This document shows, one piece after another, positions 15,642-24,510 of a stretch of 64,000 nucleotides of DNA. The translations under genes were made by a program, and so were the position numbers. Every line of letters starts with the position of its first letter. The first letter of the stretch is position 1. The notes beneath the pieces are model-generated. The model did no database searches. It worked only from the letters and a program-made list of their open reading frames with translations, and had not been told where the DNA came from. The stretch is from contig JADFZV010000002.1 of the NCBI GenBank assembly GCA_015232335.1, forward strand, positions 46,123 through 110,122, in the 5' to 3' direction. This stretch comes from Alphaproteobacteria bacterium (GTDB taxonomy: Bacteria; Pseudomonadota; Alphaproteobacteria; Rhodospirillales; WMHbin7).

Positions 15642-16035
15642 GTGTCCACAAAACCGGTTATGGACACAAGTTCGACGGGGCGTCGGCGCAATCGCTCGTG
15701 GTCTGAAGCGTTGAAGCGGGGGATTGTCGCGGCGTCCTTTGAGCCGGGTTATTCGGTTTCGGTGGTTGCAAGGCGCTATGACGTGAACGCGAACCAACTG
15801 TTCAATTGGCGCAAGGCCTTTCGCGATAGCTCGCCCGGCAGACCACCTGATCCGGCCACCCTGCAGTTGGTGCCAGTGGTCGTGTGGCCAGAGCAGCCGG
15901 AAGAGGCAACGCCGCAATCAGCGATGCCGATGGTGGCGATAGAGATCTATGTGGCCGACAAGTACCGTCTTCGCGTCGGCAGCGGCGTCGATGCAGGGGC
16001 CCTCCAACTCGTCCTCGGTGTTCTGGAGCGACGGA
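15642..16035 (+). pseudogene. IS66-family orfA (tnpA) remnant
   Basis: From GTG 15642 the product reads like IS66 TnpA. A helix-turn-helix region at residues about 15-60 contains Arg-Arg-Tyr-Asp-Val-Asn-Ala-Asn-Gln-Leu-Phe-Asn-Trp-Arg. The C-terminal part ends Val-Leu-Gly-Val-Leu-Glu-Arg-Arg near 16035. The frame then runs on to 16280 into unrelated sequence, and neither TnpB nor the TnpC transposase follows, so the element is truncated and cannot move by itself. Convincing terminal inverted repeats are not visible. It sits 93 bases after the left 311-bp repeat and marks a past insertion. Confidence 0.75.
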
Positions 16036-16055
16036 TGATGTCAAAAACGCGAAAA

Positions 16056-16080
16056 CCGCCGGCAGGACGTCCGGCGGCTT
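16056..16080 (+). terminator. Hairpin after the IS66 remnant
   Basis: CCGCCGG (16056-16062) pairs with CCGGCGG (16071-16077) across an 8-base loop, preceded by AAAA and followed by CTTT. It is terminator-like, though the T run is short. Confidence 0.5.
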
Positions 16081-16421
16081 TGCGGTTCCCGGTTCCCGGG
16101 CCGTTGGAGGACGGTAACCTTCCGGGAACGCGCATGATGGAACTGAAGGGTATTCTTGCAGTCTTTTTATCAAAGGCAAGTGATAGAAATCACAAGTCAG
16201 GTGTGACGACAATCAATTTACAGGCTAATTTTTTTTGTTTAAACTGTGTTGCACCGGAGTTGCGTTTTATTTGCGGATAATACGACTATTTGGGGATGTT
16301 GTGTCTAGAAGGTAAAAGATACCGTGGTGCCGTGCCGTCACGAGATGCGCAGTACAAATCGCAGCGGCCTGGCCCCCCCCTTGCTAACTGAGCTGGATTT
16401 TGAGAGATACGGCGGCAAGCC

Positions 16422-17849
16422 ATGAGCCAGCAACCGCATCAGCTTTTCCTTCGGCGGGTATTGAGCCATATCCGTGAAGAGCGTGGCTTGGTGGCGATCT
16501 ACGAAGTGTTCCTCTTGATGCTCATCCTGGCCATGGGCGTCCTTACCATTGATTTTGGCCGTCTCGTTGTTCTGAATTCACAGATTCAGAATGCGGCAGA
16601 CAATGCCGCCTTAGCCGCCGCTTCTCAGCTAAACGGTTCAGACGGCGCAAGGTCGCGGGCTGAATCACTTGCCATTGCTACAATGACCCGCTCCAGTCCT
16701 CTTACGGAGAGCAATACCCCATTCACAATCAGCAGCCTTGAGTTTCTCTCCGGCATCAACCCGGATACGGTGGCAAGCGATGACAGTACGGCAGTCTATG
16801 CTCAGGTTACTCTTAACAAGGTCTCTATGAGCGTTTTGATGAACCCCATGCTTCAATTGCTGGTGAAGTCGGATGTAACGGATATGGTGGAACTGACGGC
16901 ATCGGCCACGGCGAAAAACTCTCCCATAGCCTGCAATATTCCACCCCTTATGGTCTGTGATCCAACCGAAACCATGGGCTCCTCGGCCAGCCTGTTTGAC
17001 AATGCCAATGTTGGCAAGCAGATGCTGGTTTTCGAGTCGGGGGCCGGGGGAAGCCTAGCACCGGGTAACTTTGGTCTGCTGTGCACGGTTGGCGGCAATT
17101 GTCTTAATTCGGCTATCGGGAACGAGTTGGAAGCCCAGACGCCCAACGGTTGCGTGGAAGCACAAGTTACGACCTCCCCTGGCTCCAAGCCAACCGAGCT
17201 TACACAGGGCATCAATTCACGCTTTGATACGGCACATGGCGGCAACTCTCCGGCCGGAAACGTCATCAACTATCCGCGTGACAGCGCCATTACACCATCA
17301 AGTGGCAATGTCATGGGTGCAGGGGATTGGGATATCAACACTTATTGGTCCAATCATCATGACGGCGCTGGACTGCCTTCGGCCTTAAGTGGGGCCACGC
17401 GCTACCAAACCTATCTCTACGAACTTGGAGAAACCTATGCCAGCAATGGCAAGTTGACCCTCTACCCGGCTCCATCGACCCTGCCTTCAGGTTACTCGAC
17501 AGTGACAGGGACGAGAGCCGTGCCAAGCTGTAAGACCTATTCCGGTCCGGTAACTTCCGCTCATGGCGTAGGATCTTGCGATGCCAGTGATCCGAACTAT
17601 GACGGAGTTCCTAGAACCACCCCTGTAAACGACCCCAAGCGGCGCGTTATTGAGGCCGTGGTCTTGAAGTGCCTAAGCCAGAACGTTCAGGGGCGAGGCA
17701 GCTATGACGTCAATGGACGGTTTGCTCAATTCTTTATCACCGAAGCCGTGCCAGCTCCGCCCGACACAGCCCTCTTCGTCGAGATTATCGGTGCGCTAGG
17801 GGAGGCAAGTTCCGCGAAGTATCATGCCAATGTCTCTTTGGTCAAATAG
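16422..17849 (+). CDS. TadG-like pilus-assembly protein
   Basis: A 475-aa protein. Residues about 20-75 contain the TadE/TadG N-terminal signature: a hydrophobic helix then Asp-Phe-Gly-Arg and Gln-Asn-Ala-Ala-Asp-Asn-Ala-Ala-Leu-Ala-Ala-Ala. The remaining 400 residues are a Ser/Thr/Gly-rich secreted domain with several Cys. No VWA domain with a metal site is apparent, unlike long TadG proteins. In the Flp/Tad system such proteins are pseudopilins or pilus-biogenesis factors in the envelope. It is first in a tight TadG-TadE-TadE set. The secretion ATPase, TadB/C and Flp pilin genes are not in this window, so any machinery is elsewhere. Confidence 0.75.
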   Translation: MSQQPHQLFLRRVLSHIREERGLVAIYEVFLLMLILAMGVLTIDFGRLVVLNSQIQNAADNAALAAASQLNGSDGARSRAESLAIATMTRSSPLTESNTPFTISSLEFLSGINPDTVASDDSTAVYAQVTLNKVSMSVLMNPMLQLLVKSDVTDMVELTASATAKNSPIACNIPPLMVCDPTETMGSSASLFDNANVGKQMLVFESGAGGSLAPGNFGLLCTVGGNCLNSAIGNELEAQTPNGCVEAQVTTSPGSKPTELTQGINSRFDTAHGGNSPAGNVINYPRDSAITPSSGNVMGAGDWDINTYWSNHHDGAGLPSALSGATRYQTYLYELGETYASNGKLTLYPAPSTLPSGYSTVTGTRAVPSCKTYSGPVTSAHGVGSCDASDPNYDGVPRTTPVNDPKRRVIEAVVLKCLSQNVQGRGSYDVNGRFAQFFITEAVPAPPDTALFVEIIGALGEASSAKYHANVSLVK

Positions 17850-18318
17850 GCTTTCCCGCAAAATTCAGGCGCACCACGACGCCACCTGTCGTGGCGCTGC
17901 CGCCGTTGAAATGGCCATCTTGTCGCCGCTTCTAATCCTGCTCACTGTGGGGGTTGTTGAATATGGCCGAACCATTGAGCAGGCCAACGCGGTTGAAAAG
18001 GGCTTGGAGGTTGCAGGTCAGTTCGCCGCCCGCGCTACTTACCCAATGACGGCCACCGAGGTCACCCGGCTCAACAATTTGGCCAAGCACGGCAATAAGG
18101 AGGGAACTGGGGCATATCTGGTGTCGGGCTGGGATAAGGCAGGAGCCAGCCTAGTCATAACAACCCGTACTGTTGATATCGGGGGAGCGCCAGTCGTTAT
18201 CTATAAGCTAGATGCCACGGTGCCGTTTGATCCGGTGCTGCCAGGTCTAGCCACTTCATTTGGTTTCATGGACTTCAATATCAGAGCTTCGCAGGAAGTG
18301 GCCTATGTTGGAAATTAG
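17824..18318 (+). CDS. TadE-like pseudopilin
   Basis: A 164-aa protein whose residues about 23-60 carry Gly-Ala-Ala-Ala-Val-Glu-Met-Ala-Ile followed by a hydrophobic helix and Glu-Tyr-Gly-Arg, the TadE signature with the conserved Glu five residues into the helix. Its start overlaps the TadG-like gene by 26 bases; a second ATG at 17830 is possible. TadE-type pseudopilins are processed by a prepilin peptidase and sit in the inner membrane or periplasm. It overlaps the next gene. Confidence 0.78.
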   Translation: MPMSLWSNRLSRKIQAHHDATCRGAAAVEMAILSPLLILLTVGVVEYGRTIEQANAVEKGLEVAGQFAARATYPMTATEVTRLNNLAKHGNKEGTGAYLVSGWDKAGASLVITTRTVDIGGAPVVIYKLDATVPFDPVLPGLATSFGFMDFNIRASQEVAYVGN

Positions 18319-18865
18319 GCTGCGCCTAACCGCTTTGGTCCAAGCGCGTCGCACTCCCACACAGAAAGGCGCGACGGCTGTCGAGTTTGCCCTCATTGCG
18401 CCTCTATTGATCTTTTTTTCGGCGGGTCTTCTAGACTTTAGCCTCATCCTCTTTGACTTTCACCGCTACAGCGAAGTCACACGGCGGGGCGCTCGTGAGG
18501 CTATCATTCAGGCGCCTATCGCCTCGCTTGACGCGTTGCCTGCAACGCCGGTCATCTGTAACGGTGATTTAGAAGGCAGCGTGACCTGCACGGGCGCTGC
18601 TGTCGTTTCGGTGGAAAGCTTCACTTCGATACTGTCTGAGATGAAAAAAATGGCTCCGGAAGTGACGGGGGACAAGGTTCAAGTCCGCTATGTTGACAGT
18701 GGCCTGTCAGCTTCGGATGGCATTGTCACGGCAAGCGTCACCGTCAGCTTGCAAAACATCACCACAAAATTTACCACACTTACGTTTATTCCCGGTTTCC
18801 CTTCGACCTTCATATTTCCCTCCTTTGCCTCCACCCGGGTTGCGGCCACGAAAACGACGAACTGA
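18305..18865 (+). CDS. TadE-like pseudopilin (second)
   Basis: ATG 18305 is chosen because AGGAAG lies just upstream and the start then overlaps the preceding stop (18318), as in coupled genes. The frame is open for 15 codons further upstream. The 186-aa product has Gly-Ala-Thr-Ala-Val-Glu-Phe-Ala-Leu-Ile near residue 22 followed by a membrane helix, again the TadE signature. It is the last gene before the right copy of the 311-bp repeat. Confidence 0.78.
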   Translation: MLEIRLRLTALVQARRTPTQKGATAVEFALIAPLLIFFSAGLLDFSLILFDFHRYSEVTRRGAREAIIQAPIASLDALPATPVICNGDLEGSVTCTGAAVVSVESFTSILSEMKKMAPEVTGDKVQVRYVDSGLSASDGIVTASVTVSLQNITTKFTTLTFIPGFPSTFIFPSFASTRVAATKTTN

Positions 18866-18917
18866 GGGGACATTTTTTGCTTCTCCCCCACCTATTTCTA
18901 TGGCTTGAAGAAATCCT

Positions 18918-19228
18918 CGGATCAATTGGGTGTGAGTACAGACACAGAAAGTTTCTCCACCCATCATGGGGAAGCAACGGATGGTCCCACCATGGGGCCT
19001 TTTCTGCACCCCAGCCCACAGATGTCCCAGGTTCATTATCACAAGCAAGCCACCACCCTTTGGGATGGTCGGGAAAGTCTATTTCTCAAGCTTTGGAGCG
19101 TGTTGTCACGAACAACGTCGACATGGTCGAGTGTGAAAACAGGTAAGCCTGCCAGCGTGGTCAAACGCCCTCAAAAAGCAAGGCGCTCACGCGGCGAAGA
19201 AGATCCGCTCCTGGAAGCTCTTCGCTAG
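18918..19228 (+). repeat. 311-bp perfect direct repeat, right copy
   Basis: Identical to 15238-15548. It carries the last 103 codons of the 14706-15548 gene without that gene's N-terminal part. An open frame exists from 18905 to 19228, but it is a gene fragment and not an independent gene. Confidence 0.95.
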
Positions 19229-19316
19229 AGCGGGTCGTCTGAAATCGAAGCCGTTAAATGGCTTCGATTGAGGGCGTGAATCCGCTCTACAGATTTGTTT
19301 TGAGCTGCCGATTCAC

Positions 19317-19354
19317 GGTTAACCCCGAATCATCCAAGAGACTCGGGGTTAACC
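19317..19354. repeat. Perfect 12-bp inverted repeat
   Basis: GGTTAACCCCGA (19317-19328) and TCGGGGTTAACC (19343-19354) with a 14-base spacer, in the gap between the right 311-bp repeat and the convergent pagL-like gene. With no T tract on either side, it could be a bidirectional terminator, an insertion scar or a protein-binding dyad. Confidence 0.6.
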
Positions 19355-19433
19355 GATCGTGCGCTAGGGCCAGCAGCACCAGCAGAAAACAATTTCTGCG
19401 TCCCGCTTGGGGTGAAGCACACTTCCCGTGCGG

Positions 19434-20060
19434 TCAGCGAGCCCGGGGGCCGGGGGCGCTTTTCGCCGAAGCCGTCTCGGCACCCGTTTGCTGGGCGGCG
19501 GCCTGCGATGCCTTGGAATTGCCGCCCGGCGAGCGCCAGCTTGGAATCAGCTTGTGAACCGGCATTTGGTAGAACAGCAGTGCGGTTTCCTCGCCGGGAT
19601 TGCGCTTGTCCCACAGGCCGGTGTTCGAGATGTGATAGATGCCGACACCCAGGCGCGAACGGTCATCGAAACGATAGGCGAGGTCGAGGCCCGAGCGGAA
19701 TTCGACGGGGCTGCCCAGGTTCGACTTGGCGCCGCCCCTGGAATAGAAGCCCACCGAGGTGCTGGGGGTGACGACGAAACGGTTGCCGAAATAGAAATCG
19801 ATCAGGAAGCCGCCATAGCCGTAGATCGAGCCGTCCGAGGTGCCCAGAATGCCAGCATGCGGCTTCAGCAGCCACAGCTTGTAATCCGAACGATAGGCCA
19901 GATCGAATTCTGCGGCGTGGTTGGCCGGGCGGTTAAAGTCCCACCAGCCGACGCCCATATGGATGAAGTCGGGATCGTCTGCGGCCAGAGCGGCCTGGCT
20001 GGAAAGGGCGACAAGCCCCAGCAGCAAGGCAATCGAACGAACGAGGCGGCGAATTGGCAC
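19434..20060 (-). CDS. pagL: PagL-like lipid A 3-O-deacylase (acyloxyacyl hydrolase)
   Basis: A 208-aa outer-membrane protein. The signal peptide ends near residue 26 (Ala-Leu-Ala). The mature part has alternating beta strands as expected for an eight-stranded barrel. The catalytic region reads Tyr-His-Ile-Ser-Asn-Thr-Gly-Leu with His143 and Ser145 (PagL His-x-Ser), and Glu157/158 follows in Pro-Gly-Glu-Glu as the third member. PagL removes the 3-linked acyl chain from lipid A. The last 35 residues are an Ala/Ser/Gly-rich extension not usual for the barrel. Symbol by similarity. Confidence 0.82.
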   Translation of the reverse strand: MPIRRLVRSIALLLGLVALSSQAALAADDPDFIHMGVGWWDFNRPANHAAEFDLAYRSDYKLWLLKPHAGILGTSDGSIYGYGGFLIDFYFGNRFVVTPSTSVGFYSRGGAKSNLGSPVEFRSGLDLAYRFDDRSRLGVGIYHISNTGLWDKRNPGEETALLFYQMPVHKLIPSWRSPGGNSKASQAAAQQTGAETASAKSAPGPRAR

Positions 20061-20150
20061 GGCTCCAGGTCCCCACAGGAGTTGAAAGGCGCCAACATTT
20101 TAGGGTGTTATGCCGCCAAAGCAAGGCCAAACTAACGAAGTCTTAATAAG

Positions 20151-21077
20151 TTAAAGCCGGTCGCGCAGCCTCTCAGCCGCTTTCAGCAAAGCCAGGGTGA
20201 TCGGGGGGTCGAGGGCGGAATGGCCGCCATCGGGCACCATTGCCAGTTCCGCCTTTGGCCAGACGGCCTTCAATTCCCAGGCGGCCACGGGGGGGCAAAT
20301 CACGTCATAGCGACCCTGGACCAGGAATCCCGGCAGGTGGCGGATGGCCTCCATCCCCTCCAGCAGGGCGTTCTCGGCCATGAAACCCTGGTTGATCATG
20401 TAATGGGCCTCAAGCAGGGCCATGGACAGGCTGGCCTCGTCGCTGCCCTTGGCATGGGGGATCAGGCGCGAGCAGGCCTCCTCATAGCGGCACCAGGCGC
20501 GGGCCGCCGGGCGATGGACGGCGCCCTCGGGATGGGCCAGCCGGTTGTAATAGGCCTTTAAGGGATCGGAACGCTCGCTTGAAGGCAGAAAATCCAGAAA
20601 GGCCCGTTCGGCCTCGGGGAAGAAACGGCCCATGCCTCGCATGAACCAATCGACTTCGGATTGGCGGAACAGAAAAATGCCGCGCAGCACCAGGCCCAGC
20701 ACGCGATCAGGGTGTTTTTGGGCATAGGCCAGCGCCAGGGTGCTGCCCCAGGAACCGCCGAACAGGGCCCAGCGCTCGATGCCCAGATGCTCGCGCAGCT
20801 TTTCGATGTCCGAAATCAGGGCGGGCGTGGTGTTGTCGGTGATGTCGGCATAGGGGCGCGAGCGGCCCGAGCCTCTTTGGTCGAACAGAACAATTCTCCA
20901 GCGTTCGGAATTGAAGAAGCAGCGGTGAATCTCGCCGCAACCGCCGCCGGGGCCGCCATGCAGGAACAGAATGGCCGGATGATCCTTGCGCCCGCATTGT
21001 TCCCAGTAAAGGCGGTGCCTGCCATCCACCGGCAGCATGCCGTTCTCATAGGGTTCGATGGCGGGATAGAGATCCAT
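20151..21077 (-). CDS. pip: Proline iminopeptidase (alpha/beta hydrolase)
   Basis: Cleaves N-terminal proline from peptides in the cytosol. From the ATG at 21077, which overlaps the mutL stop by one base (TGATG), the product has 308 aa, typical of the S33 family. Visible are His-Gly-Gly-Pro-Gly at 40-44 (oxyanion hole), Asp-Gln-Arg-Gly-Ser-Gly-Arg-Ser at 66-73, the nucleophile elbow Gly-Gly-Ser-Trp-Gly-Ser at 107-112 with Ser109, and a late Gly-Gly-His-Ser supplying the catalytic His. An upstream extension of 24 codons lies inside mutL and is not used. Last gene of the long minus-strand operon. Confidence 0.93.
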   Translation of the reverse strand: MDLYPAIEPYENGMLPVDGRHRLYWEQCGRKDHPAILFLHGGPGGGCGEIHRCFFNSERWRIVLFDQRGSGRSRPYADITDNTTPALISDIEKLREHLGIERWALFGGSWGSTLALAYAQKHPDRVLGLVLRGIFLFRQSEVDWFMRGMGRFFPEAERAFLDFLPSSERSDPLKAYYNRLAHPEGAVHRPAARAWCRYEEACSRLIPHAKGSDEASLSMALLEAHYMINQGFMAENALLEGMEAIRHLPGFLVQGRYDVICPPVAAWELKAVWPKAELAMVPDGGHSALDPPITLALLKAAERLRDRL

Positions 21078-22849
21078 CAACGCCGCCCGAACAGGCGTTC
21101 GATGTCGGCCCGCTTCAGTTCCACCCAGGTCGGTCTGCCGTGCCCGCACTGACCGGAATGGGGGGTGGCTTCCATGGCGCGCAGAAGGGCGTCCATTTCG
21201 CCCAAGGAAAGCCTGCGTCCCGCCCGCACACTGCCATGGCAGGCCATGCGCGACACGACGTCGCCCAAGCGGTTTTCAAGCTGGCGCAAATCGCCCCATT
21301 CTGCCATCCCTTCGGCCAGATCATGGATGAGGGCGCGCACATCGGTCTGGCCCAGATAGGCCGGCGTTTCTCGCACCAGAACGGCGGTTTGGCCGAAGCC
21401 TTCCAGCACCAGGCCAAGCTTGGCCAATTCCGGGGCTGCCTCGATCAGTCTGAGACGGCTGGCATTGTCTAGTTCGACGATTTCCGGCACCAAGAGAAGC
21501 TGTCGCCTGACCGATCCCTCGGCCAGTTGGCCCTTCAGTCGCTCGAAGACCAGGCGTTCGTGGGCGGCATGCTGATCGACCAGCACCAGACCGTCACCCG
21601 ATTGGGCGACGATGTAGGTTTCGAACAGTTGCGAGCGGGCGAAACCCAGGGGCGGAATCTCCGTCGGCATGGCCGATGAGTCATGCAAAGGGGCGGTGGA
21701 ATCGCTGTTGTGCATGGGAAGGCCAAGACCCAGCGGGGCCTGGGCATTCGTACCCTCGCGCAGCAGGCCCGGGCCGATCCGCGCCCCTTGGGGCCTGAAA
21801 GCACCGAAGGCCTGTTCCGAGGCGGTGCTGGTGGTGCGGTGTCCCGCCGATTGCAAGGCGGCCCGGATGGAGGAGACGATCAATCCACGCGCAAAGGCGG
21901 GATCGCGGAAACGCACCTCGGCTTTGGCGGGATGGACATTGACATCCACCTCGCTGGGCGGAACATCCAGAAACAGCGCCACGACGGCATGGCGGTCATG
22001 CGCCATCATGTCCTGATAGGCACCTCTAAGCGCGCCTAACAGCAGGCGGTCGCGCACTGGTCGCCCATTGACGAACAGATATTGTCCCTGCGTGGTGGCG
22101 CGCCCGAAGCTGGGCAGACCGGCCAGACCCGAGAGGCGCCAGCCTTCGCGCTGGGCTTCGAGCGGCAGCACATTGTCCAGCACCTCGCGTCCCAGAACGG
22201 CGCCCAGGCGCAGGCGCCTGGCTTCTGCCTCGTCCTCGTGCGCTTGAAAGGAGGGCAGATCGAAGCCCTTGCGCCCACCTTCGACCATCAGCTTGAAGCT
22301 GATCCTGGGATGGGCCAGGGCCAGGCGTTCGAGGACATCAACGATGTGGTCTGTTTCGGTATTGGACGATTTCAGGAATTTCAGACGGGCCGGGGTGGCG
22401 TAGAACAATTCCCGCACCTCGACCTTTGTCCCCCTGGACAGCGAGGCGGGCTCGATCTGCCCTTTGGCGCCACCCTCGACGCTGATTTTCCAGGCGTCAG
22501 GCGATCCGGCGCGGCGGCTTTGAATCTGGAGGCGGGCCACGGAACCGATGCTGGGCAGGGCTTCTCCGCGAAAACCCAGCGTGTGGATATCCATCAAATC
22601 GTCATGGGGCAGTTTCGACGTGGCGTGGCGCTCGACCGCCAGCGCCAACTCATCGCCGGTCATGCCGATGCCGTCGTCTTCCACGGAAATCAGGGTGCGC
22701 CCGCCATCGGCGATGGTGACCTCGATGCGCGAAGCTTTCGCATCAATGGCGTTTTCCACCAGTTCCTTGACCGCCGAGGCCGGACGTTCGACCACCTCGC
22801 CTGCGGCGATGCGGTTGACCAGCGTCGGCGGAAGCAGGCGTAGGGTCAT
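21077..22849 (-). CDS. mutL: DNA mismatch repair protein MutL, endonuclease type
   Basis: 590 aa from the ATG at 22849, which overlaps the pgi stop (ATGA); the longer frame upstream lies in pgi. The N-terminal GHKL ATPase has Arg-Ile-Ala-Ala-Gly-Glu-Val-Val and [36 protein letters not shown] and Gly-Phe-Arg-Gly-Glu-Ala. The C-terminal domain has Asp-Gln-His-Ala-x2-Glu-x4-Glu starting near residue 423, Ala-Cys-His, Cys-Gly-His-Gly-Arg-Pro near 567 and a terminal Phe-Gly-Arg. This is the metal-site set of nicking MutL proteins found in bacteria without MutH. It acts after MutS in mismatch repair. Confidence 0.96.
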   Translation of the reverse strand: MTLRLLPPTLVNRIAAGEVVERPASAVKELVENAIDAKASRIEVTIADGGRTLISVEDDGIGMTGDELALAVERHATSKLPHDDLMDIHTLGFRGEALPSIGSVARLQIQSRRAGSPDAWKISVEGGAKGQIEPASLSRGTKVEVRELFYATPARLKFLKSSNTETDHIVDVLERLALAHPRISFKLMVEGGRKGFDLPSFQAHEDEAEARRLRLGAVLGREVLDNVLPLEAQREGWRLSGLAGLPSFGRATTQGQYLFVNGRPVRDRLLLGALRGAYQDMMAHDRHAVVALFLDVPPSEVDVNVHPAKAEVRFRDPAFARGLIVSSIRAALQSAGHRTTSTASEQAFGAFRPQGARIGPGLLREGTNAQAPLGLGLPMHNSDSTAPLHDSSAMPTEIPPLGFARSQLFETYIVAQSGDGLVLVDQHAAHERLVFERLKGQLAEGSVRRQLLLVPEIVELDNASRLRLIEAAPELAKLGLVLEGFGQTAVLVRETPAYLGQTDVRALIHDLAEGMAEWGDLRQLENRLGDVVSRMACHGSVRAGRRLSLGEMDALLRAMEATPHSGQCGHGRPTWVELKRADIERLFGRR

Positions 22850-24477
22850 GCTTCGTTTCGCCAGGCCAGCAAGCGGTCCATCAGACCCTTGGTCGAGGAG
22901 TCCTGACTCTGACCGGGCTGGCCCGCCTTCAACTCGGCCAGGATCGGCTTGGCCAATTGCTTGCCCAGTTCGACACCCCACTGGTCGAAACTGTTGACTC
23001 CCCAGATGATGCCCTGCACGAAGACCTTATGCTCATACATGGCGATCAGTGCGCCCAGTGTCGCGGGCGTCAATTGCTTCATCACGATGGTGCTGGTGGG
23101 ACGGTTGCCGGAAAACTGCTTGTGGGTCAGCAGATCCTCCTCGCCCGGTTTCAATTCCCCCCGCACCTCGGCTTCGCTCTTGCCCATCATCAAGGCCTGG
23201 GTTTGCGCCAGCGCATTGGCCATCAGCATCAGATGATGCTCGCCCAAGGGATTATGGCTGATGGCGGGCAGGATGAAATCGCAAGGGACCGGGCGTGTGC
23301 CCTGGTGTATCAACTGGTGAAAGGAATGCTGGCCGTTGGTGCCGGGTTCGCCGAACAGAATGGGGCCGGTCTGCCAAGCACAGGGCACGCCTTCGCGCGT
23401 CACGCTCTTGCCGTTGCTTTCCATATCAAGCTGCTGGAGATAAGCGGGCAGGCGGTGCAGATACTGATCATAGGGCAGCACGGCCTGGGCGGGAAAGCCC
23501 AGGACATTGGCATTCCACACGCCGATCAGGGCCAGCAAAACGGGCAGATTCTTTTCCAAGGGGGCAAGGCGGAAATGCTCGTCCATCTCGAAAGCGCCTT
23601 CCAACAGATTCTCGAATTCCTCGAAGCCGATGGCAAGGGCGATGGACAGGCCGATGGCTGACCACAGCGAATAGCGCCCGCCCACCCAATCCCAGAATTC
23701 GAACATGTTGGCGGGATCGATGCCAAAGGCGGCGACCGCCTCGGTGTTGGTGGACAGGGCCACGAAATGCTGGGCCACGGCTTGACTGTTGGGGGCGGAT
23801 TTCAGGAACCAGTCCTTGGCGGTGTTGGCATTGGCCAGGGTTTCCTGGGTGGTGAAGGTCTTGGAGGCGATGACAAACAGCGTGGTGGCGGGATTAAGCG
23901 GCTTTAAGACCTCGGCGGCATGGGTGCCATCGACATTCGAGATGAAATGCACCTTCAGGCGCTGGTGGGCATAGGGCTTCAAGGCCTCGGTCACCATGAC
24001 GGGGCCCAGGTCCGAGCCGCCGATGCCGATATTGACCACATCGGTCATCATCTGGCCGCCATAGCCCTTCCATTCGCCCGAGCGCACGGCATGAGAGAAG
24101 GTCATCATCTTTTTCAAAACGGCATCGACGCCGTTCATGATATTCTGCCCATCGACCATAATGGGGCGGTCCTCGCAATTGCGCAGCGCGATATGCAAGA
24201 CGGAACGCTTTTCGGTAAGGTTGATGCGCTCGCCTGCGAACATGCGGTCCCGCCAGTCTTCCACCCCGCGTTCCTTGGCAAGCTGGACCAGCAGGTTCAC
24301 CGTCTCGTCGGTGATGCGGTTCTTGGAAAGATCGGCCACCAGCCCCGCCGCCTCGAAGGTGAAGCGGGCGGCGCGTCCGGGATCAGTGGCGAAGGATTCT
24401 CGCAGATGGAAGGATTCTTCGCGGGCGGCATGCGCGAACAGATTTTGCCAGGCCTTTGTGGTGTCGAGTGCGGTCAT
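22846..24477 (-). CDS. pgi: Glucose-6-phosphate isomerase
   Basis: Interconverts glucose 6-phosphate and fructose 6-phosphate in glycolysis and gluconeogenesis. The length of 543 aa is normal. Gly-Ile-Gly-Gly-Ser-Asp-Leu-Gly at 151-158 binds the phosphate, Gly-Gly-Arg-Tyr-Ser-Leu-Trp-Ser near 268 is the family signature, and [11 protein letters not shown] carries catalytic residues. A C-terminal Lys in [14 protein letters not shown] closes the site. The gene ends inside the mutL start codon. It lies 33 bases after the M16 gene stop. Confidence 0.97.
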   Translation of the reverse strand: MTALDTTKAWQNLFAHAAREESFHLRESFATDPGRAARFTFEAAGLVADLSKNRITDETVNLLVQLAKERGVEDWRDRMFAGERINLTEKRSVLHIALRNCEDRPIMVDGQNIMNGVDAVLKKMMTFSHAVRSGEWKGYGGQMMTDVVNIGIGGSDLGPVMVTEALKPYAHQRLKVHFISNVDGTHAAEVLKPLNPATTLFVIASKTFTTQETLANANTAKDWFLKSAPNSQAVAQHFVALSTNTEAVAAFGIDPANMFEFWDWVGGRYSLWSAIGLSIALAIGFEEFENLLEGAFEMDEHFRLAPLEKNLPVLLALIGVWNANVLGFPAQAVLPYDQYLHRLPAYLQQLDMESNGKSVTREGVPCAWQTGPILFGEPGTNGQHSFHQLIHQGTRPVPCDFILPAISHNPLGEHHLMLMANALAQTQALMMGKSEAEVRGELKPGEEDLLTHKQFSGNRPTSTIVMKQLTPATLGALIAMYEHKVFVQGIIWGVNSFDQWGVELGKQLAKPILAELKAGQPGQSQDSSTKGLMDRLLAWRNEA

Positions 24478-24510
24478 TGAAAAGCCCCCCGGAAATGTGT
24501 GGGGAGGAGT

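Noticed and set aside
18905..19228. Separate gene at the right 311-bp repeat
   Set aside because: It is the 3' fragment of the 14706-15548 gene without an own start region; treated as a repeat copy.
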